Positions 20,333 to 30,940 of a stretch of 64,000 nt of DNA are shown here, in pieces. The position numbers were made by a program, and so were the translations under genes. The notes under the pieces are model-generated. The model was not told where the DNA came from, made no database searches, and saw only the letters and a list, made by a program, of their open reading frames with translations. Source of the stretch: Bipolaris cookei (Eukaryota > Ascomycota > Dothideomycetes > Pleosporales > Pleosporaceae); the NCBI GenBank assembly GCA_002286855.1, contig NRSV01000014.1, forward strand, positions 62,001 to 126,000, written 5' to 3'. Numbering within the stretch: the stretch's first letter is position 1; each line of letters begins with the position of its first letter.

Positions 20333-22281
20333 TCATTCAGAGTCTACTTCTGCTACTTGCTTATACGTTCATGCGTTATGCCCAGTCATATTGCACCGTC
20401 TACACCGTCGTTGAGATGGTTTACCCACTTCAGCGCCTACCCGCCCCTTTGACTTCTTCCCTTCACTACGCGCGCCAAAGTCTGTAAGAGCGGCCAAGCG
20501 CGCCCCATCTTCAACTGTCAAGGTCCCCTGTACCTGAACCCGCTTTCTTTTTTGCGATTTTCGTCGCGTTGCGGCCTCATTTGCTGCCTTAAGCTCAACT
20601 ATCTCCCGTTGCGCCAACGCCAGCTTGTGCGATATAATTGCTGCCCCCTTTGAAACCTTCTTAACGGCCTCCACCATAGAAGTTGGTGAGCTATCCACAT
20701 GCCTTTGAATCCTTGCCTTCACAAGCATCTATCACGACTCTAATTCAAAGTCATTTCTTGGAGTTTGCGACTGCCAGAGCTCATTGTTAGGTAGTGGTAG
20801 CGATGAGGTACGCAACTGCACATCAAGGGCCGAAATAACCCGTTCTGGGTCGAATGGAACCAATTCAGCGCCTCGAAACCCTCCTTGGATATTACTAGAA
20901 GTAATTGAGCCGTCAAAGACGCGCTTAAAACAAGGTAGGAACTCATGTTTTGTGATGTGGTTGATCTGGCTGCGCATGAGCGCTTCGACTTGGCGTCCAT
21001 ATGCTTGCTTCAGAGGGGCAAAACAGCCCACATCAAGTGGCTGTAAGAGGTGAGACGAGTGCGGAGACATGCAAAGAGCAACAGTCTTGTTATCTTTGTA
21101 GCAATTTTGGAAATCCAGCGAGTTATGGCTCTCATGGCCGTCAATAATGAGCAGGCGGTGGCTGCCTACCACCTTCTTTTTTATATGCTCATTAGAGTGC
21201 TGCAACTACTGTAGGCCAAGCTCATTGGCCATTCAGCCGTTCTCAGAGACCCCAATAACCCAGTTCTGGGGTAAATCACCATCCTTGTACCAGCTTAAGA
21301 GGTGGTAGTGCGCCTTGAGGATAATGAAGGGTGGAATGGCCCACCCTGTCGCATTGATGCCCTGGATAACTGTTACCCACTCCCTGTTGCCTGGCTGGAT
21401 TTTCTTTGGCCATCCTCGTCTTTCTGAAGCCATAACAACTGCTCTAGTTGTTATCTGGCCCGTCATGAAGCCTGTCTCATCAAAGTTGTACGTGTCTTCA
21501 TCCTGGATACCATACTTGACTTTCGTGCTGACTACTTGGCTAAACCAGTCTTGAATAGTCTTAGGATCTTCGCAGAGGGCTCTCTTGTAGTCTTACTTGC
21601 GATTAAAACACGTTTTGAGCTCAGGGCGGCACTTGACGAACGTACTGGGCCAGTTTTGTTCAACTTGGCCTAGATTGCGCTTAGCGCGCAAAGAATTGGC
21701 CATATTAGCCACATCTGCGAGCCTAGGGGGAAATCCACGCGCAACAAGCTCAAGTATATGCTTAACTACCACCGCCACCTCCTCCTCCTCAAGCTTAGTT
21801 AGATTCTGTCCGTATAAGTAACGAGGTGACAGCGATCGGATAGCTCGGAAGCTCTACCCCGCACACGACAGAGGGCAACCCCTACAATAGGGCCGAGCCA
21901 GAGAGCATAAGAAGAGAACCTTGTATGCACGTAGATAGGCAAGAATTTTGAATACACACACCTGTTTTTTGGCAACCCTTCTGCATTCGTGCAAACCCTC
22001 TTTAGCCCCCCGCGCATATGCTTCGTACCTTGCTGTTTGCACCCGGTTCACGCTTATGCTAGCTAGCTACAGAGCCCGTTCAACAGATTCATTATTGTAG
22101 GCCAGCGATCTGCCTGTGAAGGTCGTCCATCACGTCGTTGGCTTAGTGTTGTTTGATCAGCGTTAAAGATAGCTGCAGTGCGTAGTATTGAGAGATTCGC
22201 GTCTTGCTTGAGAGCTTGAAGAGCAAGTTGTATTTAACGTTTAGCACAAGGCTGTAAGTGCTGTTGTTGTTGTTGCGACAT
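20333..22281 (-). pseudogene. Fot1/pogo transposase pseudogene (element 1)
   Basis: The ATG is at 22281 (MSQQQQQHLQ). The frame shows an N-terminal helix-turn-helix (IQLALQALKQDANLSILRTAA), a second DNA-binding part (HILELVARGFPPRLADVANMA), and DDE blocks: DETGFMTGQI, LLIIDGHESHN and SSHLLQPLDVG, with 35 residues between the second and third Asp. A CCHC knuckle (CRRCNMTGHNA) follows at the C-terminus. In-frame stops include TAA near 22240, TGA and TAG near 21205-21233, a tandem TGA TAG near 20729-20734 and TGA near 20366. Several look like CAA/CAG-to-TAA/TAG or TGG-to-TGA/TAG changes. The inserted LTR also splits the reading frame. Confidence 0.85.
21807..22085 (-). repeat. Solo LTR inserted in transposon 1
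   Basis: A 279-bp insertion begins TG and ends CA and is flanked by identical 5-bp target duplications GATTC at 21802-21806 and 22086-22090. Removing it with one target copy rejoins the pogo transposase frame as ..MNLTKLEEEE.., which confirms both ends. The size, TG...CA termini and 5-bp duplication fit a solo LTR from an LTR retrotransposon. The minus-strand reading starts TGTTGAACGGG, so I assign minus orientation tentatively. No internal retrotransposon coding remains. Confidence 0.8.
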
Positions 22282-22354
22282 TATGGGGTAGTAGGTGTTT
22301 TGGTGGGGGCTTGGCAAAAGTGGCTCGCGAACCCGTGAGGTACGTTATCTTCTA

Positions 22355-24250
22355 CTGTCTTGGCGCGCCCAACGAGCCACCCCAACGATAAGTTGACGAT
22401 AAAAAAATGAAGCTGTAGACGCCCACACAAAAGCTGTTATCACGAGATTTTCTGGTTTATTGCTATATAGAGCCTTGCGCATCAATTGCACTATTTATAT
22501 TTGACAGGTAGCCGGCTGTTGCGCCCGCGCTTAGTAATTTTGGGTGGGGGAGACGCAGCCGGCGGTTCAGCGTCAGCACCACTTCGTGCAGCCGCAATAA
22601 TACGACGCTTTGTCGGATTACTTGTAGAGCTAAGGGAAGCTTTTCATTTGCTAGTATTTGCTTTATCGCGAGATTTTTCTGCGGTCGTAGCGTCGCGTTG
22701 CTGCTTTTTGAGCGCCCGGACGGCTTCTTGCAGCTGCTTTTGGTATAACTTTAAAGCCTCCTTTAGCTCTCTATCGTAAGCTTTTTGGAGTTGTAGCTGC
22801 TCTGCTTCATCCTGTTGCACGCGCTCGCGTGCGCTTGCTGTAGACCTTGTTTCTCGTGGTGGAGGAGCTCGTTTTGTACTTGTAGAGAGAGTAATGAAGC
22901 CTCAAGCAGCTGGGCTTCAACTTGTGCCTTGTTAGATACCGCAGCGTCATAAATTTTTCACAGCTCTCTCCAGCTATCGCTATCACCGTGCTACCCGAGT
23001 TATGAAGCTTTAGCTTGCCTTGGAGCGCGCTTATTAAAGCGTTTCAGTACAGTGTCCGCATCCATCGGCCACACTCCTGTAGCTTGAAAACTCTTCTTAA
23101 CAAGCTCTGGCGTCATTGTAGAGCTCCACGCGGGCCAAAAGTTCTCGAAGAAGTCGCTTTTCGTGATCCTTGTGATGCCTTGCGTGCGGTGGAGGTGGTG
23201 ATCAAGTTCTGCAGAGTAGTACTTTGAAAGAGGCCCGAAGAGCACCACATCGAGCGGCTGTAAGCCGTGGGTTGAATGAGGTGGAAATACAGCTAAGAGA
23301 ATGTGATTGTAGTCGCAAAAATCTATGAAATCGGTCGTGAGATGGCTGCCGTGGCCGTCAAAGATAAGAAGTCTATAACTGCGTCGCGCTTTTGGCTTCG
23401 TGAAGCGCTCAAATACCTGCTCAAGTCATGCTAAACCTACATCATTGTTGCTCCGTCCCAAGTCTGAGTTTGAGAAGAAAACCTTGTGTTTACCAACCTC
23501 TACGGCGCCCACCCAGCCCGATTGAATCCCTGGGGAGCCCTGGTACACAAGAATAGGCGGCAATGACTCTCCAGAAGCGCACACGCAAGCCAGCAACGTT
23601 ATCCATTCATGATTGCCATCTTTTACGGCTGCTTTAGGCCCCAATGAGGCCTTAGAAGACACGTTTGCCGCGTTTTGCGACACCAACGGCGAAGCCTTTC
23701 TCATCCATATTGTACGTGTTGCGCTCTTCAACGCCGTGCTCTTGCATCTTCGAGTGAAGCATATCAAAGTATAGCTTATACTTAAATGGCGAGTCAGCTT
23801 TGTGCCTATCGCGATCTATCCTAGGGCTCGATTTGATAGTAAGCTCATTGGCATGGCGATGAAGAAACCGAGTAATCCAGCTGTGAGAAACCTCTGACTT
23901 CACTATCGTCGTCGCGAAGTTTTGTATCATTTCTCTTGTAGGTGGTAAACCTCTTCTTGTGCATCTTTCTATGTATAGCGCAAGCTCATACTCCTGTTGT
24001 GGGTTGAGTAACTGTCGCTCGCGCGCCTTGGTGCCGCCGCGACAGCGTCGTTCGGTTAACATTAAACATTTTTGCGACTTCACGATATGAAGATTTATCC
24101 TCAGCTTCACGTAATTCCAAATATTCAATCGCTTCCTGAGTCGGATCCATGGTTGTAGAGTTATGGCGCGTTGAAGTTGAGACGGCTCACAATCTTATGG
24201 GGTACGGGTGGCTCGTTGGCCGGAATGGCTCGTTGAGCGCGCCAAGACAG
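22355..24250 (-). mobile_element. Fot1/pogo-type DNA transposon 2 (inactive)
   Basis: Terminal inverted repeats share CTGTCTTGGCGCGC and CAACGAGCCA with one difference. TA dinucleotides flank both sides (22353-22354 and 24251-24252). It lies 9 bp from element 1, and its right-hand TA is also the left-hand TA of element 3. Its subterminal sequence (AATGAAGCTGTA...CAAAAGCTG.TATCAC) resembles that of element 3, so the two are related families. The transposase is broken. Confidence 0.85.
22480..24150 (-). pseudogene. Fot1/pogo transposase pseudogene (element 2)
   Basis: The likely start is ATG 24150 (MDPTQEAIEYLEL). A one-base frameshift lies near 24020-24030, between the SSYREVAKMFNV helix-turn-helix and the LLNPQQEYELALYIERC part. 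DDE blocks are NMDEKGFAVG, LLIFDGHGSHL and HGLQPLDVVLFGPL. A TGA near 23430 interrupts an LA.LEQVFE stretch where relatives have Trp, and further stops occur after the CENP-B-like middle near 23000. The C-terminal end is approximate. The protein cannot be made whole from this copy. Confidence 0.8.
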
Positions 24251-24252
24251 TA

Positions 24253-26394
24253 TTGTAGGTGGTCAGTGCTGCAACACCATCTCGGAACGCAACACCGACT
24301 GTATATATGGGCACCCACACAAATGAAGCTGTACAGCCCCATACAAAAGCTGATATCACCAGATTTTTTGTTGGTGTAGTCTGCCAGTAATACGGTATAT
24401 TTATATTTACTCATATTTCTTCGGCAACTTAATATTCCGGCCGCGCGTGGTGGTTTTGGGCGGAGGCTTAGGGATTGGCTCCGCAACACTACTACTACTT
24501 TGAGCAGCCGCAACACCACCACGCTTAGTAACTTTTGACTTTTGAGATGATGAGGCTTTTCGGATAGCTTTGTTTTGCGTATCTCGAAGTTTTTTTGCAG
24601 TTGCAGCAGCGCGTTCTTCAGCTTTGCGTGCCCTCGCGGCAGCTAGCTGCGCGGCACGTGCCTCACGCTCCTTTGCCCTTGCTATCTTGGCCACCTCACG
24701 CTCTGCCTTTGCCTCTGCTTGAAGCTGCTTTCGGCATGCGGCAGCAGCAGCACGTGCCTCTCTATCCTGCTCTTTTTGGAGTTTTGCTGCCGCCTCTTCT
24801 TGTTGTTGTATGGCGTCACGCTCTCTAGCCTCTCTGACTGCCCGAGGGCTCCATACAACTGCCAGACTCTGGTACTCTTGGTGTTGTTGCAAATCCAAAA
24901 CCTTGTTATGCTTTTTCTTGCGTTTTTTAGTGGTGATTGCATGGCGTAATTGCTCGTTTTCAAGGTGTAGGAGCTCGTTGTTGACTTGGAGTGAATGGAA
25001 AGCCTCTTTCACCCGTTTTGCCGCAATTGTAGACGTATCTGGTGCCACAGCTTCAACCAAGTTGACGAGGTGTCTGTATGTATCTCTATCACCATGGTCT
25101 CCAACTTCTATATCTGTATTGGGTGGCGGAGAGGAGCTAACGAGACGATTGAGGACGACTTCGGCGTTGCGCGGATGAACTCCTGTAGCTGCAAAACTGC
25201 TCAGTATATTATCAGATGTGAATGCAGATGTATACGCAGCCCAAAATAACTCTAGAAAGTCACTTTTCTGCATTTCTAGCAAAGCTTGACTGCGGTGGAG
25301 GAACTCATCCAGTTCTTTGCCGTACGCAGTAGTCAGAGGCCCAAACACCGCAATATCGAGTGGTTGAAGCCGGTGAGAGGAGTGAGGAGGCAGTACAGCG
25401 AGTAGAATCCGGTGGGCATCGCAGTAATCGATGAAGGAAGGTGTCACGTGGCTTCCGTGGCCGTCAAGTAGTAGAAGCCTCCAGTCCCGCTTTGCCTTCT
25501 CTTTTGTTTTGCGGTCAAAGACTTGTTCAAGCCAGGCCAGCCCAATATCATTATTACTCCACCCAGAGGGCGTTGAGCAGCAAAATAGCTGGTGTTTTCC
25601 TACTTCAAGGTCGCGTAACCAACTATCTCGAAGCCCACTCTTGCCTTGATAGACGATGACGGGATCTACCCAGCTTCCATCAGCGCAGACGCAACCCATA
25701 ACTGTAATCCAGTTTCTATTACCATCTTGGATAGATGCTGACACCTTCTTCTTATCCCAAAGAGGCCTTGAAAAGACTCTCTTAGACCGTGAACATATAC
25801 CAAGGAGAAAGCCCTTTTCATCCATATTGTAGATATTATATGGCTTAATATCGTATTTATCGAGTTTTTCGTGAAGGAGACAGAAGTAGTTACGGCAATC
25901 TTCTCTATTATCAGCTATACAGCGATCCCGATCAATACCCGTGGAGGTTTTGTTGGTAATAGCATCGCGGTGCCTTCGCAAGAAACGCGTAACCCAGCTA
26001 TCTGATGGCTCCCATGGCGCAAGTGCCGCGACATATTTTTTGATCATAGCTCTTGAAGGTGGTAGTGCGTGGGCAGATAGTCTCTGTATATGCTTTACAA
26101 GGTGTTCCTCCTGTGGGGGAGTGAGCAATGAATGGTTTTTGGCGGCGGCTTCACGGGACTGGCGTTGGCGGTGGTGTCGGCGCGTCAAAGTTGACACTGG
26201 AACTCCATACTTTTTTGCGACTTGGCGGTATGAAAGTTGACCTTCTGCATCTTGCGAATCGATATCTGCAATGGCTTTTGCAATAGCTGTCATGGTTGTG
26301 GAGATATTACGCGTTGAAACTGGTGGGTTCCTGTTTTGGTGATGCAGTCGGGTGTTGCGTTCCGAGATGGTGTTGCAGCATTGACCACCTACAC
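24253..26394 (-). mobile_element. Fot1/pogo-type DNA transposon 3 (apparently intact)
   Basis: Inverted repeats of about 45 bp share TGTAGGTGGTCA and then TGCTGCAACACCATCTCGG, at the left (24253 on) and right (to 26394). TA target duplications are at 24251-24252 and 26395-26396. Termini, target duplication and a full-length transposase frame are all present, so it may be autonomous and young. Confidence 0.9.
24407..26293 (-). CDS. Intact Fot1/pogo (Tc1-mariner superfamily) transposase
   Basis: Uninterrupted frame of 628 residues from ATG 26293 (MTAIAKAIADID); the longer upstream frame runs into the inverted repeat and is less likely. Order: psq-type helix-turn-helix (LSYRQVAKKYGVPVSTLTRR), CENP-B-type DNA-binding domain (to about residue 130), then a DDE catalytic core. 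The core carries NMDEKGFLLG, LLLLDGHGSH and SHRLQPLDIAVFGPL, with exactly 35 residues between the second and third Asp (DD35D). The C-terminus is a long Ala/Arg/Glu-rich coiled coil with basic patches. It cuts and pastes the element at TA sites. No stop or frameshift is present, unlike the two neighbours. Confidence 0.9.
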   Translation of the reverse strand: MTAIAKAIADIDSQDAEGQLSYRQVAKKYGVPVSTLTRRHHRQRQSREAAAKNHSLLTPPQEEHLVKHIQRLSAHALPPSRAMIKKYVAALAPWEPSDSWVTRFLRRHRDAITNKTSTGIDRDRCIADNREDCRNYFCLLHEKLDKYDIKPYNIYNMDEKGFLLGICSRSKRVFSRPLWDKKKVSASIQDGNRNWITVMGCVCADGSWVDPVIVYQGKSGLRDSWLRDLEVGKHQLFCCSTPSGWSNNDIGLAWLEQVFDRKTKEKAKRDWRLLLLDGHGSHVTPSFIDYCDAHRILLAVLPPHSSHRLQPLDIAVFGPLTTAYGKELDEFLHRSQALLEMQKSDFLELFWAAYTSAFTSDNILSSFAATGVHPRNAEVVLNRLVSSSPPPNTDIEVGDHGDRDTYRHLVNLVEAVAPDTSTIAAKRVKEAFHSLQVNNELLHLENEQLRHAITTKKRKKKHNKVLDLQQHQEYQSLAVVWSPRAVREARERDAIQQQEEAAAKLQKEQDREARAAAAACRKQLQAEAKAEREVAKIARAKEREARAAQLAAARARKAEERAAATAKKLRDTQNKAIRKASSSQKSKVTKRGGVAAAQSSSSVAEPIPKPPPKTTTRGRNIKLPKKYE

Positions 26395-26749
26395 TAATCC
26401 TACACACCCAACGGAGTCAGATGACTAAACAACCGCCGCTTCTTCCCCCAGACTGACCTCCCGCATCCCCTCACCCTCACCATACCGATCCAAGAACCCC
26501 AGACCCCTCCTGCACTTCCTCTTGATCCCCCTGCACCTCTCCAGAAAATCCCCCTCGACATCATCAATGCACCTCTTCAACCCAAACAAATTACTGTTAC
26601 TATCGCTATCCTTTCCGCTATTCTCCCCACCAATCTCCACAAAATTATTTGAGTAATCATATGGCACCTGCGCCAGGCTGTACATCTCCAGGATTGCATC
26701 TTGAACTGCATACTGCTCCGTGATCCTATTCCCAGCGCACCTTCATCGC

Positions 26750-27650
26750 GTTGCACAACGGTATATCCAAACCGGCGATTCTCAGGTACAGCATCAAAGC
26801 TCAGCTCGACGGTGAGCTTGTGCCAGAAGAACCAAGCGACCAGCGTTCGCCAGTCGAGAATACCAGCCGTAGCCGCCTTAGCAAGCGTGTAGAGCTGTTT
26901 ATAGATCCTCCGAGTTATACTTCGCTTCGGTGTTAGGGTGAAGTCCCATGGCGATGATCCAGGCGTTGATCGCAACGTGGTGACCACACTGGAAACCACC
27001 CGCGTTCTGCTGAGGAAGGTTTCCATGAATAAACACTCCGGCATCAAATTGAACAGCACCGAATTCATTGCGGTGCGTTGACCATTTCAATAGCTGCGCC
27101 GCATTTTCCACGCGCTTGCAGAAAAATTCTCGGACATCCTTGAAGATGTGGAGGCAGCTGTCTAAAACGTGGATTTCGAAACACGTCTCGGCTGGATTTT
27201 CGGAGTTGTGGTTGGTTACTTCTTGGACCAGTACGAGGAATGCGTGACCGCCTGCACGGCCAGTAGGACTTATGTATTTCCTGCTGTTTTTCTTAGCCCA
27301 TTTTTCCAGTTGTTCTAGTAAACCGTTTTTGGTTGCGATCAGTGGGATAAGCCAGGTCCTTCGCGGGTGCGAGAAAGGAATGCTTCCGGTCCCGTTCAAT
27401 GCCATCTGGAGGGTGGTACTGGTTGTCAAAGCGAAACCACCGGCAAAGGGGTATTCTGATCCTGTCGCTGCGTGTACGCCTGACTGCAGATTGTCGATGG
27501 CTTCTAGGACAGATGCCATGACGAGGTTCAAATCGGAGTCCTCTATGAGACGTTGCCAGTCATTCGGTTTCGCGGTACCCTTGTTACTCAGCATCTGCTG
27601 GAGCTTGGCGGTCATTCGAATTTGGTCGTAGAAGTCAAGGGTGTTTTCGA
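26750..27650 (-). repeat. Ulp1-like unit 4 of 4
   Basis: His in AGGHAFLVLVQ (about 27249), Asp in EIHVLDS, Gln in LPQQN and Cys in FQCGHHVAINAWIIAMGL (about 26988) are all present. This is the most complete unit. A frameshift near 26900 interrupts its helical tail (ILDWRTLVAWFFW). Confidence 0.6.
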
Positions 27651-28069
27651 TCCATCCGCAGGGCTCCCTTTGGATATTTGAGTCCATACCTTCGTAGTGC
27701 GAATTGATCTCATCGCGGATTACTCGTAGGAGGGCTTCTTGCTTGGATGCGTTAGACTGCAAGTTTGCTGGTAGCAGTTTCTTTACGCAGTTTTCTACTC
27801 GGGTCTTCGCCAGGTTTCTAAATGCTGCCTCAACTCCCTTCTCCTTATGGTCGATGTTGAGCAAACCGAAACGCTGCAGTCGTGGCACGTATTCATATTT
27901 TTTTGTGGCATCAACTCATTCGTCGGAAGGGAACACTTTCTTCCCGTTGTGCGGTCTCCCAGTTACGTTTGGAATGCGGTTCACATTTCGGATGCGTCTC
28001 AACGCTTTGGTCTGATATTTTTGACTAGCCCAGTGCGACTTTTCCCTAGCTAGGAGGTTTCCCAGACCC

Positions 28070-28860
28070 TCATCAAATCTTGCCTCGATCCGTGTCGCAT
28101 GAGTCTTAGCAAAGCGCCTGTTCTTTGGTACATCATCTCGAACAAGGTCGTGGCACCGCAGGAAAGCAAAGATGAGTTTCCAATCTGCATGTCCGAGACG
28201 CACAAGATGCAATATGTCTTGCAGCTCTTGGAAGAACGAGTCAGTCCATCGCAGTCGCACATCTGGATTGAGCTCCAATCCCATGGCCAGGCCCCATGCA
28301 TTCAGGATCGTAAAGTATCCACATTCGTTCGCGGTCGGTTGGCGAGCAGCCTCTACCCACGTCGTGGATTTTGGCTTCACCTTATCAAAAGCCGTTTTAT
28401 TCGCGAAGACATCCCACCACCAAGAGGAACTACGCAGAACCTGCCAGGCAATCTGGAACAATATTTCGCGATCTTCTGCATCGTAATGATAGAATAAAGA
28501 ATCCAAGAAGGAAATTGTCGGTCGACCTTGTTCGTCTAATTGCGCAACGAGAAGAATAATATGGCTCTTAAAAGCGATTGGAGCAAGCAGTGGCCGACCA
28601 GGACGAAGAGCGTTGAGCATGAAGTTTTCCACACCGGCCCTCCGAAAGTCTGGCATAACTGTACGAATTGACTTTGAACGATGCTGAATCCTTCTTCGAT
28701 ACCTTGCATCTCGTTGATGGCCATGGTGACGGCGCTTATAGCGAGTGTGACTCCCGTATCATCTAGCCACTCTCCCTTCTCTATCGCTATTATGTCTTCT
28801 CTTCGAAATTCTTCCAGCTCCTTTTGTATCTCCTCATTTGCTAGCAGCTTACTCAGAGTT
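28070..28860 (-). repeat. Ulp1-like unit 3 of 4
   Basis: His in KSHIILLVAQ (about 28563), Asp in ISFLDSLFY, and Cys in TANECGYFTILNAWGLAMGL (about 28321-28323) give the full triad. A one-base frameshift near 28650 separates the helical head (EGFSIV) from the His strand. Confidence 0.6.
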
Positions 28861-29099
28861 TCTCGCACGGGATCGTACGGACTGAAAGGTTTATTCAGTT
28901 GGGCATATCGCTTTCGAATCTCATCGCGAGACAAGGTACTGTCAAAAACCCCGTTGCGCTGCAATTCGGGGATCCTTGTGTTTCGATCCTCCGTATCAAG
29001 ACGATCCCAACAGAATGAATCGTCGTGATTTTGGATTGATCCGGTGAGAATAGCTCATGCACATTCACACCCTCCCCAGCAATCTCCCCCTTTTTCGTT

Positions 29100-29830
29100 C
29101 GCATAAACGCCTCATAAGCTTCTTGCTCACTCTCCGGTATCGTCCTAGCAAATCTTCTTCCCAGCCCCGGCGCCTTCGTCGAAGCTACATACTTATGACA
29201 GCGCAGCAATGCCCAGATAAGCAGCCAGTCGGCCTCGCCGCGCAGCGCAGCTTGAATAACGTTACGTGCATCGCGGATGAAGTCTGGGCTTGAAACGAAA
29301 CCCTCGCCGTTCAAAGGCAAATTCAGCAAGATACTCCATGCGTTAAGCACAACATGATATTCGTCATGATGCTCGCGCGCCTGATGCGGTGCAAAGACCC
29401 ACTTAAGAGGCCCTGTGATGGGTTCCTGGGAGCCGAGGCGATTATGTATCTCAGCCCTGGCGGCTTTACTTGTTAGCCAGGGTGCGGAGTCGATGACGGT
29501 ATCGGAATTCCTGTTGGCTCCGGGATTTCTTGTCAGGATGCAGAGATTGTGGGTTTCGGTTGCCTCTAGCATGTATACCGAGATTAAGTCTCCGTTTTTG
29601 GTGATGGACGATTCGACCTCAATTGTGGAGGATTCGGTGGTGAAGCCTGTGCCTGGGGGGTGGCGTTGGTTGATGGCTCGGATGACGGATTCTATGCTCT
29701 CTTGGATCTCGTTCTTGGATAACGGGGGTACCTCTGTTGCAAGGGCTTCTAGCAGATCTTTCTGAGTGATATGATTACCATTAGTTAGCTTGTTCAGCTC
29801 TTCATGGAGATATTCGCAGAGATTGAACTC
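29100..29830 (-). repeat. Ulp1-like unit 2 of 4
   Basis: From CEYLHEELNKL to about EAFMRTKKG. It keeps an Asp (TVIDSAPW) but has no His strand match and lacks Cys (DEYHVVLNAWSILLNL). Predicted non-catalytic. The tail ADWLLIWALLRCHKY matches the other units. Confidence 0.55.
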
Positions 29831-30129
29831 AGCTGGTACGGGAAAGGTATCCAATTGAGGAGGCTGAACAGGTGAATCTCCAAGCGGAAACAAAGTCTCA
29901 GAAGGCTCTTCAGACGTTTCTGCGTCCTCGGAAAGATGTTGGTTTGGCTGCTTTGCCATATCTTGCAGTCTCCACCTTCCTTCACGTACAAGGGGTATCA
30001 GCTCATTCAATTCTTCGTTAGAGGTCGAATCTGACGAGAGTGTTTCACTGTGAAGAATACCATCTCCGAGCGGTTTAGGAATCTGCTTCATCTCTATTTC
30101 CTTTGCTGGAAAAGCCTCGTCGGCTTTTG

Positions 30130-30940
30130 TCTGATTAGCAATCAGAGCGTCAAAAGGGCGCTTACGCAGATCAAAACGGCGATCCTTAGCTGGCAGGTCA
30201 GCATCTTCATCATCATTGACTTCTGTCGCAACAGCTGGCTTCACGAATCCAGTGCAGCGTAAGAACGACAGAAGCAGTTTCCAAGTCAAGGCATCCTCTA
30301 AAGCGAGATGGAATAATCCCTCTGCTTGAATGAAGAAAGCTTCGTCACCGTGGCGATTTGGCGTAAATGCTGGATTGGGCTCTAAGCCCATGGCTAAAGC
30401 CCACGCATTCAAAACTGTATATGTGGAAGAAGCCTCTTGGGTAGTGACTTGCGCACAAGGTACCCACTCAGTATCGATGGGTAGATGCTCTGTCGTTTGC
30501 TCGCTCGATTCAGACGCCAAAATCCAACGTCGCAGATTTTGATCAATTTTATCGCGATGACTCCTTGAGCTACGCCAGAACATCGGATAGAGAACTCTGA
30601 CTCTGATTCTTTCATCTGGCTGTCAGTTCTGGGCTACTATTAGGAGATGGCGACCAGACTGCTGGGTGAGCGCAGTAAGTAGTGTTCTTCTCGGTCGGAA
30701 TATCGTACTGTTATAGATGAAACTGAATCCAGCATTTTCTGGCTGTCGGTGGTTGGCGGAAGCGATTAATCTGGGGATGAGAGAAGCTACTTTATCTTCC
30801 AAATGTTGTTTGAGGTGTGTTTTGAGATAGCCGTACGGATTCTCGATTAGCTGACTGTTGTCTGTGAATGCGTCAGAATATTCATCTTCTTCAACTTCCT
30901 TCTGTATTTGTTCATTCGCGAGAATTTGGAACAGTTCAGA
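30130..30940 (-). repeat. Ulp1-like unit 1 of 4
   Basis: Starts at SELFQILANEQIQKE. The His strand is GRHLLIVAQ, followed by an in-frame TGA at 30623. The Asp position is replaced (VLYPMFW) and the Cys position is Ser (EASSTYTVLNAWALAMGL). The unit is therefore predicted non-catalytic even if translated. Confidence 0.55.

Larger units (their letters stand above)
20221..22345 (-). mobile_element. Fot1/pogo-type DNA transposon 1 (inactive, contains a solo LTR)
   Basis: The ends are inverted repeats of about 47 bp sharing ACGGGTTCGCGAGCC and then CACTTTTGCCAAGCC, at 20221-20267 and about 22298-22345, with few mismatches. TA follows the right end (22346-22347) and CA precedes the left (20219-20220), fitting a TA target duplication with one change. 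The body encodes a degraded pogo transposase on the minus strand. An LTR (21807-22085) is inserted within it. It is the left member of three adjacent elements. Confidence 0.85.

Noticed and set aside
28640..28705. Possible 46-bp intron (GTATCG...CAG) that would repair the frame in Ulp1-like unit 3
   Set aside because: It would remove the GFSI strand that the other three units encode, so a one-base indel explains the shift better.
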